64,000 bases of DNA from Streptomyces californicus (GTDB taxonomy: Bacteria; Actinomycetota; Actinomycetes; Streptomycetales; Streptomycetaceae), in the NCBI RefSeq assembly GCF_000717645.1, contig NZ_JNZZ01000016.1:310001-374000 (forward strand), read 5' to 3'. Below the pieces are notes generated by a model. The model was not told where the DNA came from, searched no databases, and saw nothing but the letters and a program-made list of their open reading frames with translations. Each line of letters opens with the position of its first letter. Positions within the stretch are counted from its first letter, which is position 1. Positions 44,186 to 53,256 of the stretch are shown one piece after another. The translations under genes were made by a program, and so were the position numbers.

Positions 44186-45906
44186 CGGGGGTCCTCCTGG
44201 CCGGCCGGGGCCCTTCCGCCGGGTCGGGGCGGTTGGTCATCGGGCGCGGCGTCGGGCGTACGGTCGGCGGGCGCGGAGCCGGGTGTGGGGTCGGCGGGCG
44301 CCGTGCCGGGTGCGCGGCCGGCGGGAACGGAGCCCGGCGAGTGGTCGGCGAGCACTTCGAGGAGGCGGCTCTCGTCGACCTCGTCGCCGGAGAGTTCACC
44401 GGCGACCGCGCCGCCGCGCAGGACGACGATGCGGTCGGCGCCCTCGATCAGCTCCTCGATGTCGGAGGAGATCAGCAGGACGGCCAGCCCCTCACGGGCG
44501 AGTTCGTCGATGAGGGACTGCACCTCGGCCTTGGCGCCGACGTCGATGCCGCGGGTGGGCTCGTCGAGCAGCAGCACCTTGGGCTCCAGGCAGAGCCAGC
44601 GGGCGAGGAGCACCTTCTGCTGGTTGCCGCCGGAGAGTTCGCCGACCTTCTGCTCGGGACCGGACGCCTTGATCCGCAGCCGCTTCATGAAGATCTCGAC
44701 GATGCGGTCCTGCTGGGCGCGGGAGACGATGCCGGCCCTGGAGAGCCGGGGCATGGCGGCGAGCACGATGTTCTCGCGGACGGAGAGCCCGGGGACGATG
44801 CCCTCGGCCTTGCGGTCCTCGGGGAGCATGCTGATGCCCGCGCGGATGGCGGCGGCCGGGGTGGGACGGCCGACGCGCTTGCCGTCGACGGTGATCTCCC
44901 CGCCGTCCAGGGGCAGCGCGCCGGTGAGCGCCTTCGCGGTCTCGCTGCGCCCCGAGCCCAGCAGCCCGCCGAGTCCCAGCACCTCACCCGCGTACAACTC
45001 CAGCGAAATGCCATGCAGTTGGTGGCGCCGGTCGAGACCGGTCGCGGTGAGGACGGGGGTGCGGGCGGCGTCGTGGCCCTCGGTGGCGAAGCCGGTGAGG
45101 CCGTCGCGGCGGACCTCGGCCATGTCGCGGCCGAGCATCATCGACACCAGCCGCATGCGCTCCAGCGGGGCGAGTTCGCCGGTGTGGATGTGACGGCCGT
45201 CGCGCAGGACGGTGACCCGGTCGCAGACGCGGTAGAGCTCGTCCATGCGGTGGCTGACGTAGAGGACGGCGATGCCCTGGCCGCGCAGGTTCTCGATGAC
45301 CCGGAACAGGGTCTCGACCTCGCGCGGCTCCAGCGACGAGGTGGGCTCGTCCATGATGACGACCCGCGCCTGTACGGAGACGGCGCGGGCGAGGGCGACC
45401 ATCTGCTGGGTGCCGATGCCGAGGGTGTGCAGCGGCCGCTTGGGGTCGACGCGGACGCCGAAGCCGTCCAGGAGTTCGGTGGTCTCCCGGTTCATCCGGG
45501 AGAAGTCGATGAGCCCGAGACGGTTCTTCGGCTCCCGGCCCAGGAAGATGTTGCGCGCCACGCTCATCAGCGGGACGAGGTTCACCTCCTGGTAGATGGT
45601 GGAGATCCCGGCCTGCTGCGCCTCGAACGGGCGGGCGAAGCGGACGGGTTCGCCGCTGACGCACACCTCCCCCTCGTCGCTCCGGTAGACGCCGGTGAGC
45701 ACCTTGATGAGGGTGGACTTGCCGGCGCCGTTCTCGCCGACGAGCGCGTGGACCTCGCCCGCGCGCAGCGCGAAGGAGACGTCGTCCAGGGCGACGACGC
45801 CCGGGAACCGCTTGCTCACGGAGCGGGCTTCGAGGACGGGGTCGGCGACGGCGGTCCCGGGCCCGGCGGTCTCCGGGGGCGGGGGTGTCGGGTGGGTTGG
45901 TGCCAT
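44182..45906 (-). CDS. Sugar ABC transporter duplicated ATP-binding protein (YtfR/RbsA-like)
   Basis: 574-residue tandem-NBD ATPase. First NBD: Walker A GENGAGKST, Walker B VVIMDEPTSSLE. Second NBD has the degenerate Walker A GLLGSGRSE and a canonical LSGGNQQKVLLARWL signature and VLLLDEPTRGIDVG Walker B, the usual asymmetry of the family. A 45-residue C-terminal tail rich in Pro, Ala, Asp and Gly (after EVLADHSPGS) is not found in typical homologues. A similar Ala/Pro-coding composition occupies the 208-base gap upstream. The start at ATG 45906 is the first Met before the domain. Confidence 0.91.
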   Translation of the reverse strand: MAPTHPTPPPPETAGPGTAVADPVLEARSVSKRFPGVVALDDVSFALRAGEVHALVGENGAGKSTLIKVLTGVYRSDEGEVCVSGEPVRFARPFEAQQAGISTIYQEVNLVPLMSVARNIFLGREPKNRLGLIDFSRMNRETTELLDGFGVRVDPKRPLHTLGIGTQQMVALARAVSVQARVVIMDEPTSSLEPREVETLFRVIENLRGQGIAVLYVSHRMDELYRVCDRVTVLRDGRHIHTGELAPLERMRLVSMMLGRDMAEVRRDGLTGFATEGHDAARTPVLTATGLDRRHQLHGISLELYAGEVLGLGGLLGSGRSETAKALTGALPLDGGEITVDGKRVGRPTPAAAIRAGISMLPEDRKAEGIVPGLSVRENIVLAAMPRLSRAGIVSRAQQDRIVEIFMKRLRIKASGPEQKVGELSGGNQQKVLLARWLCLEPKVLLLDEPTRGIDVGAKAEVQSLIDELAREGLAVLLISSDIEELIEGADRIVVLRGGAVAGELSGDEVDESRLLEVLADHSPGSVPAGRAPGTAPADPTPGSAPADRTPDAAPDDQPPRPGGRAPAGQEDPR

Positions 45907-46114
45907 GGCTGCTGGCCTTCCGGTGTTACGGGAACGGTGCCGGGCCGCCGCGTCCCCCGGGAGGAGCCCGGAGGGGTACGCGGCGGCCGGGATGCCGGTG
46001 GGAGCGCGGGCCGGGGCCCTTCGGAGGAAGCGCCGGGCGGGGGCTCCGGTGGGAGCGCGCGCCGGGGCTCCGGAGGGGGCTCCGGGTGGGATTTCGGCAC
46101 GGGCGCCGGTCGGG

Positions 46115-47194
46115 TCAGTACGCTCCGCCGAGCGACTTCTCGGCGTTGGACTCGTCGTACGCGCGGTCGGCGATGATGACGTTCTCGGGGATCGCCTCAC
46201 CGGCGTAGAACTTCTGCGCGGTGGCGAAGGCGAGCGGGCCGAAGCGGGGGTTGGACTCGATGACCGCGTTGTACTCGCCGTTGACGAGGGCCTGGACGGC
46301 GTTGCGCGTACCGTCGACGGAGACGATCTTGACGTCCTTGCCGGGCTTCTTCCCGGCGGCCTTCAGCGCGGTGACGGCTCCGAGCCCCATCTCGTCGTTC
46401 TCCGCGTAGACGGCGGTGATGTCGGGCTTGGACTGGATGAGCTGCTCCATGACCTGCTGGCCCTTGTCGCGGGCGAACTCGCCGGTCTGCTGGGCGACGA
46501 TCTCCAGGCCGGGGGCCTTGGCCTCGATCTGGTCGACGAAGCCCTTGGTGCGGTCGGTGGTGACGTTGTTGCCGGACGCGCCGAGCAGGATGGCCACCTT
46601 GCCCTTGCCGCCGGTGGTCTTGATCATCGCGTCGGCGGCACGCTTGCCCTGTTCGACGAAGTCCGAGCCGAGGAAGGCAACATAGTCCTTGCAGGCGGTG
46701 GAGTTGACCTTGCGGTCGATGGTGAGGACGGGGACCTTCTTGGCGGCCGCCGCCTTCAACGCGGGCTCCAGACCGTCGGAGTTGAGCGGCGCGACGATGA
46801 GGAACTGGGCTCCCTGGGACAGCATGTCCTGGATGTCGCTGATCTGCTTGGACAGTTGGGACTGGGCGTTGGTGGTGAGGAGCTTCTTGACGCCGACCTT
46901 CTTCGCCTCGTCCCTGATGGACCGGGTCTCGGCGATCCGGAAGGGGTTGGCCTCCTTCTCCGACTGGGAGAAGCCGACCACGGCATCCTTGAGGTCCAGC
47001 TCGGGCGCCCCGTACGTCTCCAGCTTGCACCCCGAACCGGAGGAGGAGTCGGGGGTCTTGGCCTCCTGGGCCGCCTGACCGCTGTCTCCGCCCGCGTTGT
47101 CGGAGGTCTCCGACTTGGCGCAGCCGGCGGCGGCCAGCGCGGTGGCGAGGACGCAGGCCACGGCGAGGGTACGGGATCGACGCTGGATCATCAT
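46115..47194 (-). CDS. Sugar ABC transporter substrate-binding lipoprotein (YtfQ-like)
   Basis: 359-residue lipoprotein: signal peptide with lipobox AAGC (LATALAAAGCAKSE), a Ser/Gly/Asp linker, and a type 1 periplasmic-binding core. VGFSQSEKEANPFRIAETRSIRDEA and LSQGAQFLIVAPLNSDGLEPALK strongly recall YtfQ, the galactofuranose/arabinofuranose-binding protein. KVNSTACKDYVAFLGSDFVEQGK and EFNAVIESNPRFGPLA-type C-terminal sequence complete it. AAGGAG lies 10 bases before ATG 47194. First gene of the operon. Confidence 0.92.
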   Translation of the reverse strand: MMIQRRSRTLAVACVLATALAAAGCAKSETSDNAGGDSGQAAQEAKTPDSSSGSGCKLETYGAPELDLKDAVVGFSQSEKEANPFRIAETRSIRDEAKKVGVKKLLTTNAQSQLSKQISDIQDMLSQGAQFLIVAPLNSDGLEPALKAAAAKKVPVLTIDRKVNSTACKDYVAFLGSDFVEQGKRAADAMIKTTGGKGKVAILLGASGNNVTTDRTKGFVDQIEAKAPGLEIVAQQTGEFARDKGQQVMEQLIQSKPDITAVYAENDEMGLGAVTALKAAGKKPGKDVKIVSVDGTRNAVQALVNGEYNAVIESNPRFGPLAFATAQKFYAGEAIPENVIIADRAYDESNAEKSLGGAY

Positions 47195-47362
47195 GCGCGG
47201 AACGCTCCTTGGCGGTTGACGGCACGTCGAACGGCGTGTGGTGGTGCATGCGGGACGAGGCATCGGCCCTGCGGCGGCCGATAACCCTGTATTCCTCACA
47301 CCCCTGCCCCGTACTGCGGGAACAGCGGTCGTGAGAGCTCGCACAGCCTGTCGGCGACTCGG

Positions 47363-47378
47363 TTTACAACGTTATATA
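47363..47378 (-). promoter_or_regulatory. Candidate LacI-type operator
   Basis: TTTACAACGTTATATA contains TACAAC|GTTATA, a CG-centred dyad with one mismatch, typical of LacI/GalR operators (AACGTT centre). It lies about 170 bases ahead of the binding-protein ATG in otherwise GC-rich sequence, and is the best candidate target of the operon's own LacI-type regulator. Confidence 0.6.
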
Positions 47379-47533
47379 GGCGGTGCGGCACGGGCTGCAA
47401 GAGCGTTGCCGCCGCGTTTCCAAAAAGTGCCGACCACACGTCGGCCCTGACTCGTGGCCGTCAACTCGCCGCAGGGCGACTGCGTTCGGCCGGCGGCCGA
47501 GCGCAGGAGCCGCGCCCGGAAAGGACCACCCGA

Positions 47534-47784
47534 CTGAACGAGGCGAACGGGCCGCTGACCTACGACCGCCACATCGTGAAGGTGGCTACGGCGCGGGTGA
47601 AGGCCGCCGACCAGGTCCTCATCCAGGCGTTCCGCAACCCGGTTCCGCCCGCGAACCTCCCCAACGGGCAGCACACATCGCTGAGGCGTGGCGGACCGAG
47701 CCCGGCGGCGGAAAGGCGTTCGACAGCCCGGCGCTGTTCGCCGGGGACACGACGTGGGCGGTGGGCGCGCCGTGGGCGCCGTGA
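47534..47784 (+). pseudogene. Degenerate coding fragment in two frames
   Basis: Protein-like sequence runs LTYDRHIVKVATARVKAADQ then AFRNPVPPANLPNGQ in one frame (from 47534). It then continues after a frame change near 47672 as HIAEAWRTEPGGGKAFDSPA, then LFAGDTTWAVGAPWAP before a stop at 47784. Both halves have normal residue composition and make sense only when joined, which is the pattern of a frameshifted remnant, probably the C-terminus of a larger secreted or hydrolase-like protein. I do not recognise the family and no start codon is apparent. Confidence 0.5.
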
Positions 47785-47825
47785 CGCACGCCGCCCGCAG
47801 GCTCCGACGACCGGATGAACGGCAC

Positions 47826-47867
47826 GGCCCGGCGGCGACGGAGAAGTCCTTCCGTCGCCGCCGGGCC
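47826..47867. terminator. Bidirectional hairpin terminator
   Basis: Perfect 17-base arms (47826-47842 and 47851-47867) with an 8-base loop and a TTCT tail on the plus strand. It lies between the degenerate fragment and the end of the minus-strand peptidase gene. Confidence 0.75.
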
Positions 47868-47900
47868 TTCTGTGTGCGGAGTCGGGGCGCTGGGCCGGGG

Positions 47901-49556
47901 TCAGAAGCGGTCCGGGGCGCGCTCCGGGGCCGGCGAGCCGGGGAACGTGTCCTGCTCACGGTTCTGCCGCGCCTGCTCGTTCGACCCCTCGGTCGCCCGG
48001 CAGGTCATGTCCTTCGCCGGGAGCTTGCCGGTCAGCAGGTAGCGGTCGATCGCGCCGTCCGTGCACGGGTTGCCGCTGGGGTAGATGCCGTGTCCCTCAC
48101 CACCGCGGACGGTGACCATCTTCGACCCCTTGAGCTGCCGGTGCAGGGCCTGGCCGCTGGGGAGCGGGGTCTGCGAGTCCCACTCGTTCTGGACGACCAG
48201 GGAGCCCACCTTGTTGTTCACCTTCGTCGCCCGCTCCACGGAGCGGTCCCAGAAGGCGCACGGCTTGATGCTGGACGCGAAGTCCCCGAAGATCGGGTAG
48301 CGGCCCTTGTCCTCGATGGCGTCCCGCCGGTAGCTCTCGGGGTTGCGGGGCCAGGCCGCCGAGTTGTCACCGCAGACCACGGCCCAGAAGCTCGCGGTCA
48401 TGTTGTCCGCCGGTGCGGCGGCGGCCCTGTTCGCGGCGTGCGGCGCCACGGGGCGGAGGAACCGGTCGAGCTTCTTCGGGGCGACGGCCTTGCCGGCTGC
48501 GGCGTTCCTCAGTTCCACGAACGACTCGGTGGCGTATTCGGGGGTGAAGACCGCCGCCCTCATGCCGATGCGGATGTCGTCGCCGGTGACCGGCTGCCCG
48601 TCCAGGTCGATCGGCTCCTTCTCGGCCCGTGCGACCAGGTCCCAGAAGGCCGCCTCCACCTTCTTCGGGGTGTCGCCGAGGCCGTACGTCCCCGAACGCT
48701 CGGCGGCCCACGCCGTCCACCGGTCGAACGCGGGTTCGGCGCCCCAGGCCCACCACTGGATCATCCCGCGCCAGGCTTGTTCCGGGTCGACCGCGCTGTC
48801 CAGCACGAACCGGTCGGCGCGCCGGGGGAAGAGCTGGGTGTAGACGGCTCCCAGGTAGGTCCCGTATGAGTACCCCAGGTAGTTGAGCTTCTTCTCGCCG
48901 AGGACCGCCCGGATCAGGTCCATGTCGCGTGCGGTGTTGCGGGTCGTGATGTGCGGGAGGACGGCGCCCGCCTTCTGCTCGCACTTGCGGGCGACCGTCC
49001 GCGCCCAGGCGACGTCGTCGTCGAAGGTCTCCGGCTTGTAGGGCCGCAGCCAGTCCTCCTCCTCCGGCTTCAGACCGCAGGTGACCGGGGTGCTGCTTCC
49101 CACGCCTCGCGGGTCGAAGCCGATGAGGTCGTACTTCTCCCGTGCGGCGGCGGGCAGCCATTGGGCCATGCCCAGGGGCAGGTACAGCCCCGGTCCGCCC
49201 GGGCCTCCGGGGTTGGAGAGCAGGACTCCCCGGCGCTTTCCGGTTCCGGTGGCCTTGATCCGGGATATGGCCACCTCTATCCGCTTGCCGCCGGGCTTGC
49301 GGTAGTCCAGCGGGACCTGGATCGTGGCGCACAGGATCTCCGGCGGCGCCTCCGGTTCGGGGCACCGCTTCCACTGCGGCTTCTGCTTCACGTAGCGGTC
49401 CAGCGCGCTCTTGCCGGCCGCCGCTCCCGCGGCCGAGGGGGCGGCGGCCGCGGGAGCGGTCGCCGGAGCGGCCGAGGCGGTCGAGGTGGCGAGCGCGGGG
49501 GCCAGCGTCGCCGTGAGGCTCAGCGCCAGCAGGGGCACGAGACGTCGTCTGCGCAC
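47901..49556 (-). CDS. Secreted tripeptidyl aminopeptidase (S33 alpha/beta hydrolase)
   Basis: 551-residue secreted S33 peptidase of the Streptomyces TAP/SlpD/E type. Signal peptide about 1-28 (LVPLLALSLTATLAPALATSTASA) followed by an Ala-rich stretch. Core motifs: LLSNPGGPGGPGLYLPLG oxyanion region, nucleophile GYSYGTYLGAVY, Asp in VVQNEWDSQTPLPSGQAL, His in GGEGHGIYPSG. C-terminal TAP-type helical region with a conserved Cys pair. GTG 49556 has GGAAGGA 8 bases upstream. It removes N-terminal tripeptides outside the cell. A dyad CAACTC/GAGTTG at 49665-49691, in the leader, may be regulatory. Confidence 0.92.
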   Translation of the reverse strand: MRRRRLVPLLALSLTATLAPALATSTASAAPATAPAAAAPSAAGAAAGKSALDRYVKQKPQWKRCPEPEAPPEILCATIQVPLDYRKPGGKRIEVAISRIKATGTGKRRGVLLSNPGGPGGPGLYLPLGMAQWLPAAAREKYDLIGFDPRGVGSSTPVTCGLKPEEEDWLRPYKPETFDDDVAWARTVARKCEQKAGAVLPHITTRNTARDMDLIRAVLGEKKLNYLGYSYGTYLGAVYTQLFPRRADRFVLDSAVDPEQAWRGMIQWWAWGAEPAFDRWTAWAAERSGTYGLGDTPKKVEAAFWDLVARAEKEPIDLDGQPVTGDDIRIGMRAAVFTPEYATESFVELRNAAAGKAVAPKKLDRFLRPVAPHAANRAAAAPADNMTASFWAVVCGDNSAAWPRNPESYRRDAIEDKGRYPIFGDFASSIKPCAFWDRSVERATKVNNKVGSLVVQNEWDSQTPLPSGQALHRQLKGSKMVTVRGGEGHGIYPSGNPCTDGAIDRYLLTGKLPAKDMTCRATEGSNEQARQNREQDTFPGSPAPERAPDRF

Positions 49557-49702
49557 GAATTCGATCCTTCCGGTCTCACGTTCGGACAGGAGAGATCCTC
49601 CAGGAGCGTTCGCGCGCGCGTAACCTCCGCCGGGCTGCACCTCGTATCCGTCTTGGGGATGATGCAACTCCGCACAATGATGCGCGAGTTGTACAAGCGG
49701 AC

Positions 49703-49744
49703 GGGTCCTCGCCCGCACCGTCGTCCCGGTGCGGGCGAGGACCC
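49703..49744 (-). terminator. Hairpin terminator after GH2 gene
   Basis: Perfect 18-base inverted repeat (49703-49720 with 49727-49744, 6-base loop), 67 bases past the GH2 stop and just before the TAP peptidase promoter region. It should insulate the two genes. Confidence 0.8.
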
Positions 49745-49810
49745 GAGGCCGTCCGGGCACGGCCCCCGACGGCCGTTTCCGCCCGACGGCTCTTGCCGGC
49801 CGTTCCTGCG

Positions 49811-52800
49811 CTACGGCCGCTGCCGCCCGTGCAGCGCGGACACCTCCTCCGCGCTCAGGGCCCGGTCGTACACGCCGACTTCGTCGACGGAGCCGTTCCA
49901 GAAGTCGGTGCTCGCCCCGTCGTACCGGGCCCGCCCGACGGCGAGCGGGCCGGTGCTCACGTCGGCCGGTCCCGCCTCGGTGGTGGCGGCGGGCTCGCCG
50001 TCGACGTACAGCGTGATCGCGTCGCCCTCGCGGACCCCGACCAGGTGGTACCAGCGGCCGGTCTCCGGGGTGATCTCCAGGCGGGCGCGTTTTCCGCCCG
50101 GGGTGGAGAAGGCGAACGCGCCCTGCCCGTACTGGAGGTAGAAGGGGTTCTCGGTGCGGCGGCCGTCCTGGCTGACGACGGTGGCATAGTTGCCCGGGAG
50201 GGCGTTCAGCGTGGCCCAGGCGGAGACGGTGTAGTCCTTCGTGGTGTCCACGACCGGACCGGCGCTCTGCGCGTACTGTCCGTCACCGTCGAACGCCAGC
50301 GCCGATCCCTTGACTCCCGGAGCCCAGGACGAGCCGCCCGCCAGCCCGAGGTGGGCCTTGTTGGGGCCGCCGTCCCGGGCGGTGGCGCCCCTGTTCTCGT
50401 CGAGCACCCAGGAGCCGCCGCCCTTCAACGCGTCGCGTTCGCCGGCCTTCGCTCCGGCCGCGATGACCTGCCGGTTGATCTCACGGACCTTCTTCGGATC
50501 GACCTTGATCTCCCGACGGTCGTACGTCCAGAGCCCGTTCAGCTCGTTCTCCAGATCGCTGACCTGGGTGTAGACGGAGCCGGACAGTTCGGCACCGGCT
50601 GCCGCGAGGTAGTACGTACGGGTGTTGTCGACGTACTTCGCGGTGAGGGCCGCCTTGTCCGCGACACCGGAGTAGATGTTGGCCGGGGCTCCGGGCCACA
50701 TGTGACCGGGTGTCCGCAGCGTGAAGCCGCCGTGCTCACCGTCCATCGCGGCGCGGCGCTCGTCCGGGAACGCCGGGTCGTCGTTCACGTAGTCGTGGTG
50801 GTCGATGATCTCGCCCTTTCCGGAATCCCCCTTGGAGTTGCAGCAGTTGACGCCGCTGTGTGCGTTGACGACCCGGGACGGGTCGAGCGCCTTGACGTCC
50901 TCGGCGATGCGGCCGGTCTCGGTCCGGTCCCACTCGCCCCAGCCCTCGTTGAAGACGATCCAGCCGCTGACCGAGGGCGAGTTGTGGAGCTGCTTCATCA
51001 TCTCCTTGCCCTGGGTGAGGAAGGCGTTCTTGCCGGCGTCGTCGTCGATGTCGGCGTTGACGAAGTCCTGCCACACCAGCAGCCCGAGCCGGTCGGCGTG
51101 GTAGTACCAGCGCGGCGACTCCACCTTGATGTGCTTGCGTACGGCGTTGAAGCCGAGGTCCTTCTGCGCCTTCAGGTCGAAGGTGAGGGCGGCGTCGCTG
51201 GGCTGGGTGTACAGCCCGTCGGGCCAGAACCCCTGGTCGAGCATGGCGAGCGAGAAGAACGGCTTGCCGTTGAGGACGAGCTTCGGGTAGCCGCCGACCC
51301 GGTCGACCTTCAACTGCCGCATGCCGAAGTAGCTTTCGACCCGGTCCTCGGACCGGCCGTCGGTGAGCGAGACGTCGAGGTCGTACAGGTAGGGGTCGTC
51401 CGGCGACCACAGGCGCTGGTTCTTGACCGGCAGGCTCAGCTCGCGGTTGGCGGGGCCGCTGACCGTTCCGACGACCTTGCCCCGGCGGTCGCGGGCGACG
51501 GCCGTGATCCGGGCGCCGGCGGACGCCTTCGCGCTGTTGACGGTGACGGCGAGACGGCCCGTGTCGATGTCCGGGGTGGTGGTGAGGGAGTCGATGGCGG
51601 CGGGCGCCACCGGTTCCATCCAGACGGTCTGCCAGATGCCGGAGGTCGGGGTGTAGACGATGCCGCCGGGGTTGGTGGACTGCTTGCCCTTGGGCTGGTT
51701 CGGCCCGGTCCTGTCGGTGACCGCGACGACGATCTCCTGAGGGCCGCCGTCCTTCAGCGCGTCGGTGATGTCGGCGCTGAACCCGGTGTAACCGCCGGTG
51801 TGTTCGGCGACTTCGGTGCCGTTGACCCAGACGGTGGACCGGTAGTCGACGGCGTCGAAGTTGAGCTTCAGCCGCTGGTTCCGGCCGTTCCCGCTCCCCT
51901 TGCCTCCCTTGCCGACGCCCCAGCTCTTCGGCACGGTGACGAGCTTGCGGTAGAACATGTGGTCCTCGTCGCGCTCCAGGCCGGAGAGCTGCGATTCGAC
52001 CGGGAACGGCACGATGATCCGCTCGTCGAGCTTCTTGCCGAAGACCGGCTGCTCGCCCTCGGCGGCACCGGCGAACTCCCAGGGTCCGTTGAGGTTCTGC
52101 CACCGGTCGCGGACCTGCTGCGGGCGTGGGTACTCGGGCAGCGGGTGGTTCCTGTCCAGCTTGTCGCCCCAGGTGGTGGTGAGGCGGTGGGTGGAGAGGT
52201 TCTTGGCGGTGCGGGCGATCTCCGGGACGGTCTCGCTCCCCGACCTCAGCCCGCCCTCGCCGTCGTAGACGACCTTGACGCGCTGGCCCTCGAGGACGGG
52301 CGCGGCGAGGTCGACGATCAGCGCCCTCGGGTCGTCCGAGGCCCGCTTCACCGACGTGACCGGCATCGGAGAGGTGTCGACCTCGATCTTGAGGTGCTCC
52401 TTCACCTTCCGGTAGTCCGAGACGCGGTCCCGGAACGTGGCCTGGAGGCGCTTGCCGTTCTTCGCGACGCCGAGGGCGACCGGGTACACCTCGAAGTCGG
52501 CGGGCGGGGTGAACGCGGACTCGGGAACGATCTGCTTCGGGAGCGTGGCCGTCTCCCAGCGGAGGAACATGCTCGCGCCGCCGACGTCCTGGAACATCTC
52601 CAGCTTGAAGTCGTGCTTCTCCCCCGCCTTCAGGGTGAGGGGAGCGCTGCGCTGCTCCTTGTCCCAGTCCGGCTCCCAGTGGTCGATGACAACGTTGCCG
52701 TCGAGGAAGAGCCGGAAGCCGTTGTCCCCGACGGCGTAGAAGGTGTAGTCGCCGTCCCGGGGCGCTTCGAGCTGCCCGGTCCACCGGGCCGTCGTGTGCT

Positions 52801-53110
52801 CGGTCCGGCCGGTCGCGGACTCGAAGGTCCCGGTCAGCCCGGGGAAGTCGATCTCGGGCTCCAGCGCCGTGGAGCCGAGCTCGGCGAAGTCACGGGCGCC
52901 CGGGGCGGACATCCGGAAGTACTCGCCCCTCACCCCGTGGACATCGGTGACCGGGTCGTCGGCGGCGAAGGAGTGAGCGGCGGTTCCGGCGGGGGCGGCG
53001 GGAGCCGCGGCGGCCGTGGGGACCACGGCGGCGGCGACCGGTATGAGCAGCGCCGCAGCACAGGCCAGGGCCCTGAACAGGGCGCGGGAGAGCGGGGGTT
53101 GTCGTCTCAA
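49811..53110 (-). CDS. Secreted PA14-GH2-LamG glycoside hydrolase
   Basis: 1099-residue secreted protein. TTG start (53110) preceded by GAGGA 7 bases upstream; signal peptide about 8-40 (LSRALFRALACAAALLIP). A PA14-like domain follows (about 60-200: VRGEYFRMSAPGARDF, YTFYAVGDNGFRLFLDG). The GH2 sugar-binding, immunoglobulin-like and barrel domains run about 330-870: WVNGTEVAEHTGGYTGFSAD, catalytic acid/base Glu in FNEGWGEWDRTE; the nucleophile Glu is probably in FGGF-like GEHGGFTLRTPG. A C-terminal LamG/concanavalin-like module (about 930-1090: VSAWATLNALPGN, YHLVGVREGDAITLYVDGEPAATTEAG) ends the protein. Beta-galactosidase or related activity is plausible; exact substrate is not. Confidence 0.88.
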   Translation of the reverse strand: MRRQPPLSRALFRALACAAALLIPVAAAVVPTAAAAPAAPAGTAAHSFAADDPVTDVHGVRGEYFRMSAPGARDFAELGSTALEPEIDFPGLTGTFESATGRTEHTTARWTGQLEAPRDGDYTFYAVGDNGFRLFLDGNVVIDHWEPDWDKEQRSAPLTLKAGEKHDFKLEMFQDVGGASMFLRWETATLPKQIVPESAFTPPADFEVYPVALGVAKNGKRLQATFRDRVSDYRKVKEHLKIEVDTSPMPVTSVKRASDDPRALIVDLAAPVLEGQRVKVVYDGEGGLRSGSETVPEIARTAKNLSTHRLTTTWGDKLDRNHPLPEYPRPQQVRDRWQNLNGPWEFAGAAEGEQPVFGKKLDERIIVPFPVESQLSGLERDEDHMFYRKLVTVPKSWGVGKGGKGSGNGRNQRLKLNFDAVDYRSTVWVNGTEVAEHTGGYTGFSADITDALKDGGPQEIVVAVTDRTGPNQPKGKQSTNPGGIVYTPTSGIWQTVWMEPVAPAAIDSLTTTPDIDTGRLAVTVNSAKASAGARITAVARDRRGKVVGTVSGPANRELSLPVKNQRLWSPDDPYLYDLDVSLTDGRSEDRVESYFGMRQLKVDRVGGYPKLVLNGKPFFSLAMLDQGFWPDGLYTQPSDAALTFDLKAQKDLGFNAVRKHIKVESPRWYYHADRLGLLVWQDFVNADIDDDAGKNAFLTQGKEMMKQLHNSPSVSGWIVFNEGWGEWDRTETGRIAEDVKALDPSRVVNAHSGVNCCNSKGDSGKGEIIDHHDYVNDDPAFPDERRAAMDGEHGGFTLRTPGHMWPGAPANIYSGVADKAALTAKYVDNTRTYYLAAAGAELSGSVYTQVSDLENELNGLWTYDRREIKVDPKKVREINRQVIAAGAKAGERDALKGGGSWVLDENRGATARDGGPNKAHLGLAGGSSWAPGVKGSALAFDGDGQYAQSAGPVVDTTKDYTVSAWATLNALPGNYATVVSQDGRRTENPFYLQYGQGAFAFSTPGGKRARLEITPETGRWYHLVGVREGDAITLYVDGEPAATTEAGPADVSTGPLAVGRARYDGASTDFWNGSVDEVGVYDRALSAEEVSALHGRQRP

Positions 53111-53217
53111 GGCGTCGTCCTCGTCGAAGAGCCGGGGGTGCCTCGACCGGGCGAGGCACTGCACATAGTCGAACATTGAGCCACAGCGGCAAACGCTGCA
53201 CAACGGTCGTGCGCGCG

Positions 53218-53240
53218 GAATTTTCAACGATAGAAACTTC
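53218..53240. promoter_or_regulatory. AT-rich dyad upstream of GH2 gene
   Basis: TTTC-aacgata-GAAA (53222-53236) in an AT-rich island 110 bases from the GH2 start. Short and imperfect; possible operator or promoter element only. Confidence 0.3.
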
Positions 53241-53256
53241 TGGTCGCGCCCGGGCC

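Noticed and set aside
49793..53179. Long plus-strand frame opposite the GH2 gene
   Set aside because: Antisense of a well-supported secreted hydrolase; composition is biased to Val/Asp/Gly/Arg and no motif.
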